From assembly GCA_027625915.1 (NCBI GenBank), contig JANTQA010000015.1, forward strand, positions 4,183,001-4,247,000: a stretch of DNA of 64,000 nt, written 5' to 3'. The notes under the pieces were generated by a model that worked only from the letters and a program-made list of their open reading frames with translations, searched no databases and had not been told where the DNA came from. Of this stretch, positions 54,601 to 64,000 are shown piece after piece. The DNA is from Anaeramoeba flamelloides (Eukaryota > Metamonada > Anaeramoebidae). Position 1 is the stretch's first letter; each line of letters begins with the position of its first letter. Made by a program: the position numbers and the translations under genes.

Positions 54601-57087
54601 TGAATAGAAAATAGAACCTAATGGAAATTGAAGTAAAAACTTTATAATATTTTTTTTAATTTATCAGTATCAATTTATGTTATTTCACATCCGAAACTAT
54701 CTTTTATCATAAAATCTATATTCAACGAAACCAATTTAACTTTAGTTAGTCTATATTAATTACAGAACCTGGCTAAAACTATTGAATATATTTTCATTTT
54801 CTCTTTGTTTTTTTGAAGGCAATATGGTGTTTTCATATTAAAAATGAAAAAATTTTCATCTGAGCTTATTTTTTTTTTTTTATTTTAATTCCTTTATTAT
54901 TTTCTTTTGAAATTTTTGCATCTTTATTTGAATCCAGACTTATTTTTAGTTTTAAAAGCACAAAATGTAAAAAGTGTCTTTGAATATGTTGAAAATTTTT
55001 TTAATTGTCTTGTCAAAGAAATTGAGTTTTTTCAAAGATACTTTTTACATTTTGTGTTTTTTCAATAAATTTTCATAATTTCTGATAAATTCCAAGTTAT
55101 TTGACAATTTTTATCGCTTCAAAAACACAATCCATTTGATCTCATCTAAAGAGTAACTTAATTACAACGCCAGAAGCTCTTTAGAGTTATGGATCAGATT
55201 ATTATTAATAAATTGAACATAAAAAAAAGTGCTGGCTTCGTTTTTCTAAATCTTTACAGTGGTGTAAATAACCCGTGTTTTTTATTTTAACCCATTACTA
55301 AAATTTAACTCATGCAAAAAATATTGGCTGACTCTAGAAATAAAAGAAACAAATCAATGGGATAACAACAGTATATAAAAAAGAAGTAGGATTCTTTAAA
55401 TAAATTTTAAAAAAGAATTATGAAGATATGGAAAGATTAAAATGTAATTTTTTGACAAGAAAATGAGCAAAATTTCATTTTTTGAATTTTTATAAAAAAA
55501 TCATTTAATCTCAGAATATTTTGTAAATATGACCAAATTTTTGAAACAAATGCATTTAATATTATTGAGTCATTTCGACTAATCAAAGATCTAACATCTA
55601 AAGTCAATTTGGATCTGAACCAAGAATATATATGTGCCTTCTGGTCTTTTAATACCATAGTCTGAAAAAAAAACACGAGTTAAATTTTAGTAATGGGTTA
55701 AAATAAAAAACACGGGTTATTTACACCACTGTATGATTGAACAACAAAAAATTAGGGAAATTGAAAATAAAATTTTCCTCACAGAAACCTTAATTTCAAC
55801 TCTGACTTCATGTGTGGGGCAAAAAAATCACGTGGAACCAATATTTCAAATGTCCACATTGATTAGGAGAATTCTTTTCAGCCGTATTGTGTGAATTTTA
55901 AAAAATAACACGATTTCGAAAGAAGTGAGTATCCTCGCATGCTTGTATTAGGAATTGTACTTGATAAAAAATTGTCAAATTCAGTATTTGAGCTACCTGT
56001 GTTGATTACATTTTTATGATTTTAAACATCCTAAATTTTAAGAAGGTTCTTAAAATTTATTCTTGGTCTTTTTTTTTTTTTTCTTGTATCTTTTCGGTTG
56101 ATTGATTTTGTCTGATTTTTTTTTATTTTTTTAACTGTTTTTTTGGAATGGGTTGACTTCTGAATTCGAAAATGATAGCACTCTCCAATTCATCTTTTTT
56201 GATTATTCTAAAAAGGATCTTTAAATTTTTTTTTTTTTTTTTTTTTTTTTTCTGGTTACTTAATCATTCAAACAATAAAAACTAAAAAAAAAGAAGAAAA
56301 AAATAATAACAAAAAATCAAAGAATGAAGAAGAAAACCAAAAAACCTAAAACAAACCGATGGATATATCCAAGTTCGTGAAGATCTTGAATTGCTAATAA
56401 CATTTCAGCAGCATAAAATTTGGTTGTGTTTTCATCCAAATAATCGATATTCATTAACAAAGCTTTCAGATCGCCACCTCTGACAAACTCCATTGCCAAA
56501 TAGATGTATTTGGAGTCTTGGAACGAATACAGAAGCTGAACTAGCCAAGGGCTGGAATGTTCTGCAAGTACTTGCCTTTCAGACATGATATGTTCAACTT
56601 TATTTGTTTTTTCAATCAGTGCCTTTTTCATACGCTTTAAAGCAACCAGCTCGTTTGTGTCGCTTTTTCGGCATAAAAAGACATCTCCATAGCCACCTTG
56701 GCCTATCTTTGCTAGGATTGAAAATTGCTTAACTGTCATTTTCGTTCTTCTTCTCCTTAAGAAATTTGATTCTTTTTTAAAATGCTCTTTGATAGCCTTT
56801 GATCTTTCGTTTTTTGAAATTTTGACCTTTTTTAAGTTTTGTTTTAATCCCTCCATTCTTTTTTCTCTGGAATACAAATAATAGAAATATTCAATACTTT
56901 TATTACGAATAAACTCTTTATAAATTTCAGCTCTTTGGAGCGTTTCCTTTGACATTTCTCCCAATGGAACAAATTTCCCTCCTCCTCCTTCTTGCTCTTT
57001 TTTTTTTACATTTGTTTTTTGTTGTTTTTTATCGATCTTTTTCTTATCGATTCTTTTCCTTCGGCCACTGATCCCGTTTTTGGACAT
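51138..57087 (-). CDS. Dbf2/NDR-type AGC protein kinase, 3 exons, 500 residues
   Basis: Exons 57087-56357, 53932-53631 and 51607-51138 join in phases 2 and 1. Introns are 2,424 and 2,023 bp. The N-terminal ~120 residues are basic and include the helical MOB-binding type region (NERSKAIKEHFKKESNFLRR). Kinase motifs: glycine loop GQGGYG (129-134), K151, E170, HRD (243-245), DFG (263-265), T-loop GSPEY and DFWSFG. Between DFG and the T-loop lies a K/R-rich insert of about 45 residues, as in NDR kinases, where it is autoinhibitory. FAGFTF near residue 478 is the C-terminal hydrophobic motif with its phospho-acceptor threonine. AMEFVRGGDLKALL and QGGYG are closest to Dbf2/Sid2 among the families I know. 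Such kinases act with MOB1 in mitotic exit and cytokinesis. The MOB1 gene is about 25 kb away. Introns carry repeats A and E. Confidence 0.92.
51625..51652. repeat. AT microsatellite in the second kinase intron
   Basis: A (AT)n run about 18 bp upstream (on the minus strand) of the third kinase exon, between the branch region and exon. Confidence 0.85.
52724..53489. mobile_element. Repeat A copy 2 in a kinase intron
   Basis: Same 766-bp length and order as 1993-2758. The left end AGGGATTAGCGTCACC and the right end GGTAGACGCTAATCTCT are inverted repeats, with inner arms around GTTATTGGGCGTAAATG and its complement. Confidence 0.75.
54957..55065. repeat. Hairpin with 25-bp arms
   Basis: CACAAAATGTAAAAAGTGTC and its complement near 55040-55065 pair over about 25 bp with one mismatch, separated by ~50 bp. 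It lies in the first kinase intron. It may be the remains of a small foldback element. Confidence 0.6.
55258..55733. mobile_element. Repeat E copy 2, uninterrupted
   Basis: Ends CAGTGGTGTAAATAACCCG and CGGGTTATTTACACCACTG with TA flanks; inverted ends of about 60 bp; total 476 bp. An 80-codon minus-strand frame (QTMVLKDQKAHIYSWFRSKL) is partly shared with copy 1, so it may be a relic of a coding region. Confidence 0.8.
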
Positions 57088-57381
57088 TTGGATTACAAGT
57101 TTGAATTTTTTTGGTTAATAAAAGAGAAATAAAAAATGTTTTCAATTATTTGGATTTTGAAATTGGTTTATTAAGTCTCACCCGAGAAATGATCTCTATT
57201 CCTTTTTTGATCTATTCTTATTTTTTAATTGAAAAATCAATGAGAAAAAAAGTCATTCTCTTTTTGGGGTAAATATTTTAAAAAAAGCTTTAAAAGTGAT
57301 TAAAATGTATGTGAGAAAAGTTTTATAAGTTATTCTATTTGATAACCCAACTTGAGAAGCTTTAAATTTTGAATTGTTCCT

Positions 57382-57658
57382 TTAAAAATTTGTAAACTTT
57401 GTCAGACAAAATCGAAATTTATTTATAAAATTTGAGTTAAAGAAATAAAGATGATTACAATTATCAATAAGATTATTTTCCTTTTTCAGTTTTTTTGAAG
57501 TAAGAATAATTTGTTCAACTTTGAAAAGAGTTTTTTTTTCTTTTTCAAAATTATTCCAACAAGTAGGCAATCTTTTTATTTATAGTTTCCGGTGATTATT
57601 TTAAAATTGTCTGATAAAATAGTCAAAACCATTACATTGAAAAGGAGTTCAAGGGAGC
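57382..57658 (-). CDS. Candidate gene fragment upstream of the kinase
   Basis: A 23-nt exon (57658-57636) and an exon 57571-57382 (TAA) join in phase over a 64-bp intron (GTAATG...AAAAAG). The larger exon encodes LPTCWNNFEKEKKTLFKVEQ and further charged sequence. There is no start codon and no family. It is tandem with the kinase gene, 295 bp upstream. It could be chance. Confidence 0.22.
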
Positions 57659-57944
57659 CTATGAGAAAAATACCACAAATTTAATAATATAACTGATTTT
57701 TTCAATCTGAGAACTTAAAGAACTGTTACACAGGTGAGAAAAATGCTAAATTTGTCGATTTTTACCCAAGTGTAATTGTTTGAAAGTTTATACTAGTAGC
57801 CATATATTTTTTTATGATATAGATTTTTAAAAATACACATTTTTTAGCGAAATGGAATTTTCATGGTTGGTGTGTATTTGAAGATATTTAAAACCGATAA
57901 TTATTTTCATTAACAAGTAATATTCGTTTTTCCAAATTAAAATA

Positions 57945-58140
57945 CAGTCAGTTTCAAATTTAAGGCATAAACTTTCATGAAATTTAAGGCATAAAAAAAA
58001 TCTCGAATTAAAGCACTAAATTTGGAATTTTTTTTTTTACAAATTATTTTACTAGAATCTGAATTTTGTGCCTTAATTTGAGCTTTTTATTGTGCCTTAA
58101 ATTTTGTTGAAATTTTCTGACTTAAATTTGAAACTGGCTG
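57945..58140. mobile_element. Repeat B copy 6
   Basis: CAGTCAGTTTCAAATTTAAG left and ...TTTGAAACTGGCTG right, TA flanks. Older copy with diverged arms. Confidence 0.8.
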
Positions 58141-58144
58141 TATA

Positions 58145-58310
58145 TTGGTATTTAAATTCTAAATGGAGAAAAATTTTCACTTAGTTTTACCCTTTTCTTT
58201 TCCAAATAGAGTTCTTAAAGGAAGTGGTTGTATTTTACTGTTCAGTTTGAAAAAGTAAATTGAAAATTAATGAAAATTTTTTCCTATTTAGAATTCAAAT
58301 ACCAGTAATA
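58145..58310. repeat. Repeat J: ~165-bp inverted repeat
   Basis: TTGGTATTTAAATTCTAAATG on the left faces ATTTAGAATTCAAATACCAG on the right. Related ends occur at 4895, 11110, 39095, 54388 and 61508. It sits directly after repeat B copy 6. Confidence 0.6.
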
Positions 58311-58509
58311 TCAAAGTTCAATAATTATAGACTTAATTTCTAAAAATATTTCATTTCTAATTGATTTTCTGAAGATATTTGGGTTTTTTCAATGAAAAAT
58401 AAGTCAAAAGATTTGAAAAATTTGAAGAAATATTTTCGTTTATTCATTGAAAAATAAGAGTCCCATACTTAAATAAATACTTTATTCTTGAACCCAACCC
58501 AAATTCTCA

Positions 58510-58990
58510 GACAATTAAAATGCGTTGTAACTGAGGATAAACGATATTGATTGATTTAATGATTCAAAACGCTCTGAAAAAAACTATAATAAATAGTATT
58601 GTACAACCAATTATTACATTTTTTACTAAAAAACACATTTAAAAATTGTATTTTTTGGAAATGTTTATTAAATCTTCTTTCAAATCTAAAAATAGAAACT
58701 AGCACTATTTTTGTATTCCAGTATTTAAGAATTAATATTTAGAACACCAAAAGTAACTATTTTTTTTTTAATTTTTTAATTTTTAAGATTCATCCAATAT
58801 CCATCTACAGATAAAAACTGGTTATTTTTGTTTTTTTTTCTTTTTCAAACTAGTTGCTTATCAATACATTTTCAACATTTGCGAAATATTTAGCTAAATT
58901 TATTTATGAGTTAATTATTTAATTTTTTAAAAAAATTGAATTTTTTAGTGGTTAATCACCATTTTAATACAAATTTAAGATATAAAAAGA
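58510..58990. mobile_element. Repeat A copy 3, decayed
   Basis: Blocks TGCGTTGTAACTGAGGATAAACGATATTG, ACTATAATAAATAGTATTGTACA and TTATTACATTTTTTACTAA follow the order of copies 1 and 2. The right end is missing. Confidence 0.6.
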
Positions 58991-59009
58991 TCAACCTAGG
59001 AGAATGGAT

Positions 59010-59560
59010 ATTCGAACTTTTGATGATAACATATATTATTATGATATAAACAATAAAATCATGATAGTATTAAAAAATAGTAATTAATTCAACTTTATCG
59101 TGAAAAATCATAAAATCGTTATATTCCACATTATCGCGATATTCATATTATCGCGATGAATGAAAAATTATTTTTTTGAAATTACCTGAAAAAAATCTCT
59201 TGACTTTTAAATCAATTTTATCTCTTTTAAAATGTTTGAAAGTGTTTGTAAGTGTTGTGAAGTGTCTTAAAGTGTTTGAAAGTTTTGAATACCTAAATTT
59301 TTTATAAAAGGAATGAGTTTGTTTTGTAGTGGAAATCTAATTTTATTCTTTTCATGTGTTTTAACAAAATATAAAACTCAAACAAATTTTATGATCAAAC
59401 TAATAATTACCCATTTCAACAATCCACTTGAATATAAAATCCATGTGTTCTCTTAAAATGGAGTTGTTACCTTCACAATTTTAAATAGCCAAAAAGAATA
59501 AAGAGTAATTTGTCTTCTTATTGATGATCGATCAAACAAAAAGCTCTAAGCCCTAATTGT
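59010..59560. repeat. Repeat O copy 2 with an AAGTGTTTG tandem run
   Basis: Related to 23990-24650 (ATCATGATAGTATT, ELLPSQF frame, GATTGATGATCGATC). It contains two TTATCGCGAT blocks near 59150 and, at 59229-59284, a short tandem run of AAGTGTTTG-like units. Confidence 0.4.
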
Positions 59561-59645
59561 GTTTTTTATCCAATACAAAGATGATCAAATAAGAGGAATA
59601 AGAAGAAGACAACAATTGTAAAAACAATTTTAATAAATTGTAATA

Positions 59646-59841
59646 CAGCCAGTTTCACTTTTAAGCTACAAACTAGCAACGAAATTTAAGGCATAAAAAA
59701 ATCTCAAATTAAGGCACAAAATTTGAATTTTTTTTTTTTACAATTTATTTTACTAGAATCTGAATTTTGTGCCTTAATTTGAGATTTTTATTGTGCCTTC
59801 AATTTCGTTGAAATTTTCTGACTTAAAAGTGGAACTGACTG
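59646..59841. mobile_element. Repeat B copy 7
   Basis: CAGCCAGTTTCACTTTTAAG left, ...GTGGAACTGACTG right, TA flanks. It lies 135 bp before repeat C copy 2. Confidence 0.85.
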
Positions 59842-59976
59842 TAATATTTCTCGGTTGTTGAGAAAGTTTTTGAAAAGTTAACCAAGCCCAGTCAAGCTTT
59901 CATAGAATAAAGAAAATCTTTTAGCTCAAGAAAACAATCTTTAGAGAAAGGATTAAGGGTTTGTTATTACAGAAGT

Positions 59977-60510
59977 AAATAAACCCAATTCCAAAAATTT
60001 GGAAACACCCAAAATCAAAAATTTGAAAAATAAAACTCAATTTATTGTATTTTTCCAAACCTAATATAAAAACACCTTTAAGTAACACAGTATTAATGTT
60101 TTGATAAGTAATCATTTTAATTCAAATAAAAGAAAAAAATATAAAACGAAAAAAAAAAACCAGTGTGTCCAAAATAATCAAACGAGCGGAACAAAAAATG
60201 TATTGGTAAATTTGTTGAATTTTCACCAACAATTGTTAATCGATCAAATGATAAGATACCATCAACCAATTGTATGTGATTTTCCTATTTAACCACATCA
60301 AACTCACCTTCTATCAACCATTGAAAAAAAATTTACAGATCTAAGGAAACAGATTAAGTAACTGGAAAAAAGGAATTGGAAAAAAAACAAAAAATACAAA
60401 AAATGAAAATAGTTGAAAAATCAAAATTCTTTCTGAATTGAATGTAAAATGTAGTATTACTACCCTTTCAACTGTTTAAACTGTGTCCAAAATTTTGGAA
60501 TATAGTTTAT
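59977..60510. mobile_element. Repeat C copy 2
   Basis: Colinear with 50176-50707; ends CCCAATTCCAAAAATTTGGA and GTGTCCAAAATTTTGGAAT. The frame at 60101 lies inside the repeat and is not a host gene. Confidence 0.7.
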
Positions 60511-61079
60511 ATTCAACACAATTTATAATACCACAATTGAGCGAGAAACTATTTATTTTCCTTTTTTATTATCTTTGTTGCCTGAAAAGGATTGATCGGT
60601 TTGTCAACCAAATCATAATAAAATACAATGTAAACCTTTTGATCTGATCCTTGAGCCAATCAAGTATCTTTTTTATTTTTTTCAAAGAATAATATTTTTA
60701 TTTATTTTAATATATATATATATTTTTATTTAACAAAGTTTTCATTGTTAAAATATTTCTCAATTAGCACAAAAACCCATCAACCATTATATCGCAATTA
60801 CTTTTAAACCAAAATATTTTGACCTTTATCACGATTTTCAGACAATTATTGACATTTTATTGAATATTGCAATTTATTATATCATCACTATAATATTGAA
60901 TTTTGCTATTTGATAGAATATCATTATTTGATAAAAATAACGGTGATAATATTGTATATATCAATTTTCTATAACCCCACAATTAGATAAAAATAATAAC
61001 AATTTTTGAAAGTGTATTGTGAATTAACAAAGATGTCACCAAATCATCTATTTGATTTTATTTTCGAAATTTGAATTGA
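60511..61079. other. Gene-free stretch
   Basis: AT-rich with no gene. 60760-60970 has repeated TATCGC, ATCACGATTTT and GGTGATAATATT blocks like those of repeat O. Confidence 0.35.
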
Positions 61080-61453
61080 AGAATGTAAGACTAATTGATT
61101 GGTTGTTATTTAATAAACAATTTGAATTTTTCAGTTTTCAATTGAAATATTTTTTTTCCTTATACTTGATAACTAAAAAATAAATTTTTTAGATAAAGAT
61201 CTAAATAAAAATTTCAATTTAAAACAACAACCCACAAATAGCATTTATTCATAACTTACCTAAATACATATTATTATAACATAATTCAATTCAGATTTTG
61301 GAAAAAAAATAAATTGTCTAAATAGGACTTTTTGAACAACTATTAAAAACTGAGTCCAAGTTCAAAATCAATCAACTAAAAATCGAATTAACAAGTGGCT
61401 ACACAATATAATCTTTTTTCAAAGTTTCAGAGATTGTCAACCTTAAATTGATC
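61080..61453. mobile_element. Repeat G copy 2, left end lost
   Basis: Blocks GTAAGACTAATTGATTG, CAAATAGCATTTATT and the right end TTTCAGAGATTGTCAACCTTAAA match the right part of 34387-34945. Confidence 0.6.
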
Positions 61454-62025
61454 TAAAAGTCTGAAAATTCTTACTTATAGAATTTTACCAAGTGACTTGT
61501 TTAGGGATAGTTTACTGGTATTGAGAAAATCAATGGGAAAATATTTTACTTCGTTTATTTTCCTTTTTCACTTCAAAATCTCAAATTACAACCCACTTCC
61601 TTTGAAAATGTTATTTGTAAAATGCAAGAGGAAAAATAGGCAAAATTTTTTCCCATTTGATCCCAAATAGAAGTAAACGGATTGTCAAAGATAAACCAAC
61701 TCTTTTGTAACAATTGTGTAGACTATAGTAATAATACCAAAAACTCTCAATCCCTAACATACTAGGTTCGATGAAAGTTGGTACTAATAGGTAAAAAGCT
61801 AGATTTATTTTTTGTTTTGAAGAATATCTGACGAGGCATTATGGGTGAAAAATATTCTTTTTAAAATTTTAGGATTCTATTTATGAACAAGAGTGTTAAA
61901 AGACATTGTGGTCATTTAACTATAAAGGTCTTAAATAATATCAAATAAAGTCTAAAAATTGGTTTCCAAGCATAAAAAAACCAAAAAGAAGATCATTTTC
62001 TTTTAAAGAAGACTTTCCTGAAAAA
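61454..62025. other. Spacer before the secreted-protein gene
   Basis: 61505-61690 is a degenerate J-type inverted repeat. The remaining ~330 bp presumably hold the promoter of the gene at 62026. Confidence 0.4.
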
Positions 62026-62655
62026 ATGAAAATACAACTCTTTCTCACACTCCTTAGCCTTGTTGTCTTAATTCTAAGTACACCCACACCAACAAATGAT
62101 CTAATTCATCGAAGGATATGGTTTAACCAAACAGGGTGTTCAAGTACCAATTTTCGCGATTATACACATATTGTTGGGAAATGCTATCCAAATTATGGCA
62201 AGTCCAGCTTTTATTTTTCTAAAAACGAAGACTGTTCCACGATCACTTCTTATCAATGCGAGGGAAATACTGACTGTTCAAAATGTGATGTTATAAACGA
62301 ATTCCAAAATGGAATTTGTAAAGTACCAAACGAACCCGAACATGATTCACTGATCTTTAAATGTGAAAAAACAAACTTTCTTGTTTCAAGGGGATTACAA
62401 GAAATTGATTTTGATCAAACAAACTGTCAGGGTAACCCTTACATTTTAACATTTCTTGAAGGGCATTGCTACAATTTGGGGAATAACGTTTCGGTAAAGG
62501 GGCATATCGAGAACAACATTTTGACGGCATGGTTTTCACAGAATTACAATTGCAAAGTACCAAAGCCTAATGTATATGGCTTTGATCAATGTTACGAATA
62601 CGGAGACGGAACTTCACACAACTACAAAATGCTTGGTCCTCAAGAAAACCATTAA
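62026..62655 (+). CDS. Secreted cysteine-rich protein with a duplicated domain, 209 residues
   Basis: Intronless ATG-to-TAA frame. Residues 1-18 (MKIQLFLTLLSLVVLILS) are a clear signal peptide. The mature part has 12 cysteines and two related halves of ~90-100 residues: each starts with a FNQTGC/FDQTNC block, continues with GKCYPNYG/GHCYNLG, then FSKNEDC/FSQNYNC and a QC pair. Disulfides are therefore expected. NQT (twice-like), NVS and other N-x-S/T sites suggest glycosylation. The protein is probably released or sits at the surface, and its function is unknown. GC content is well above the surroundings. I know no named family; the duplicated pattern resembles lineage-specific secreted proteins of amoebae. 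Confidence 0.85.
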   Translation: MKIQLFLTLLSLVVLILSTPTPTNDLIHRRIWFNQTGCSSTNFRDYTHIVGKCYPNYGKSSFYFSKNEDCSTITSYQCEGNTDCSKCDVINEFQNGICKVPNEPEHDSLIFKCEKTNFLVSRGLQEIDFDQTNCQGNPYILTFLEGHCYNLGNNVSVKGHIENNILTAWFSQNYNCKVPKPNVYGFDQCYEYGDGTSHNYKMLGPQENH

Positions 62656-63000
62656 ATTGAATTTTTAAGTTTGGCAATTCACCTTGTTCATAATCTTTTT
62701 TGTTAACTTTTTTAACAGTTTCTCTTTTAAAAATCATTTACTTTTAATTCGAGTATTGAAATTAAAGGTGCCTCAATTAAACTACAGTAAAACGTCTCAC
62801 TATAGTTATTTTTCAGGGTATTTTATTTAGAAAAAAACAATCAAATTTTTACATTTTTTTTTTTTTTTTCAACTTGGTTTTAGTTTTTTTTCTTTTGATG
62901 AATTTTTTAGTTTTAGTTTGGTTTTAGTCCATATTTATTGGTACACATTTTTGGTGAATTGAATTAATTGAGTTTTTGGGTGATTGTTTATTTCTGGATT
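62656..63000. other. 3' flank with a single Tc1-like end
   Basis: At 62784, TACAGTAAAACGTCTCACTA looks like one terminal repeat of a Tc1/mariner element. No partner end was found. No gene was seen. Confidence 0.35.
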
Positions 63001-63445
63001 ACAATTGGGAAAAAAAGTAAAACAGGAATTCAGTTCAACAAGATTTTTAATTGTAATTATTCGTGAAAATGAAAAGTAAAATCAATGAAAAGAAGAAACC
63101 AGTTAACTTCAAATAATAATTCATTATATAATTTCCAACCAAATCAACATAAACAAATTAAATCTACTTGATTATCAAAATTCTTTATGTGGTTTTGGAG
63201 ATCTTAAAAATCGTCAATTTTTTCATCATATTTTTAATAATTGGATAAATCAAAAAAAACCTCAGCAAAAAGCTTGAATATTTCAAATATATATATTGTT
63301 TTGAAAACTTCATTTTGTTTTTAATTGTTGATTTTTTCTTTGATAAATTGATTTTGGATTTAATTTTTAGTATACTTATCAATTAATATTAGTGCTTGAC
63401 TTTTTTGAATAGTTATACATTTATTCCCAAAACGGTCTGGTTATC
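63001..63445. repeat. Repeat H copy 4
   Basis: GGGAAAAAAAGTAAAACAGG, GAAAATGAAAAGTAAAATC, TTCAAATAATAATTCATTATATA and the final CCCAAAACGGTC follow the order of 11263-11700 and 38540-38960. Confidence 0.6.
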
Positions 63446-64000
63446 AATTAAAAGCCTTGCTAAAGATTTTTTTCAATAGCGTTACTGTTATTTTACATTT
63501 AATAATACATTTTTATTTCAAGTCCCAAAATATTTTTCTCGAATTATATGTTTAAAAAAAAACCAAAAGATCATTGCAAAATGAATTAGACATGATATTT
63601 TTAATGATATAATTATTCCCTTCCTTATTGAACTTTGAGATCCAATTTTAATGAATATAATTTTATTTTAATGTATAGTAGGGAAAAAAATACCGGATAG
63701 TAGTGAAAAAAAATACCGGACAGGAAAAAAATACCGGACAAGATTTTTAATTGTGAGTATTACCATTGTGAAAAAAATTTGGGTCATTAAAAAAAATTGG
63801 GTCAGTCAAAAATTTGTTTTCGTTTTTTAAATAGTAAATATTAGCAAAATGGTTTTTTGATCAAAGTAAAATTTTATGAACAAATCTTACATTTAAGAAA
63901 AACCAAAGTCATTTTCAATAATAATTTTCAAAGACAATATTATCTTGTTGCATTTTAACCCTTTGGAATTACTGTGGAACTCTAAAAAAAAAAAATTTAT
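63446..64000. other. Gene-free right edge with a CCGGA tandem repeat
   Basis: Three units of GAAAAAAATACCGGA lie at about 63683-63735. They are followed by an H-type end (ACAAGATTTTTAATTGTGA). No gene was seen. Confidence 0.5.

Noticed and set aside
60101-60292. 63-codon plus-strand frame
   Set aside because: It lies inside repeat C copy 2 and is broken by stops in copy 1.

Overview
The window is nuclear DNA of a unicellular eukaryote. It is very AT-rich with long A and T runs. Its genes carry GT-AG introns and use TAA, TAG and TGA all as stops, so the code is standard. Rab2, MOB1, ADF/cofilin and a Dbf2/NDR-type kinase are typical of amoeboid or flagellate protists. The lysine-rich proteins and the mix of tiny and huge introns would suit an Anaeramoeba-like metamonad or an amoebozoan, but the sequence alone does not settle this. 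No bacterial operon, CRISPR array, rRNA or convincing tRNA gene was seen. No LTR element or capsid-bearing element was recognised.

Layout. 1-4157 (-): a HAT/TPR-repeat protein running off the left edge, divergent from a 63-residue spliced gene (4490-4855 +). 8360-9982 (-): a 12-helix MATE-like membrane protein, divergent from a small tail-anchored protein gene (10311-10647 +). 11-17 kb: repeats. 17870-25997 (+): a MOB1 gene whose two large introns (4.7 and 2.5 kb) are filled with transposon debris. 27490-28109 (+): a probable multi-exon gene of unknown function. 28813-30369 (+): an intronless TPR protein. 37084-37625 (-): ADF/cofilin with its start codon split by an intron. 41557-46371 (+): Rab2 in four exons with a 3.5 kb first intron. 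47.29-50.09 kb (+): a degenerate LINE. 51138-57087 (-): a Dbf2/NDR-type kinase in three exons. 62026-62655 (+): a secreted cysteine-rich protein with a duplicated domain.

Introns fall in two classes: short (about 64-120 bp) and very long (2-4.7 kb). Most of the long ones hold recognisable mobile elements. At least a dozen repeat families were found by comparing parts of the window with each other. They include several Tc1/mariner-like hairpin elements with TA flanks, two LINE families and a tRNA-derived SINE whose 3' end resembles that of one LINE. Nested insertions give relative ages.

Functionally, MOB1 and the Dbf2/NDR kinase are partners in the conserved mitotic-exit/Hippo core, and Rab2 and cofilin serve ER-Golgi traffic and actin turnover. 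Exon structures were built by eye from splice signals, phase agreement and family alignment, without transcript data.
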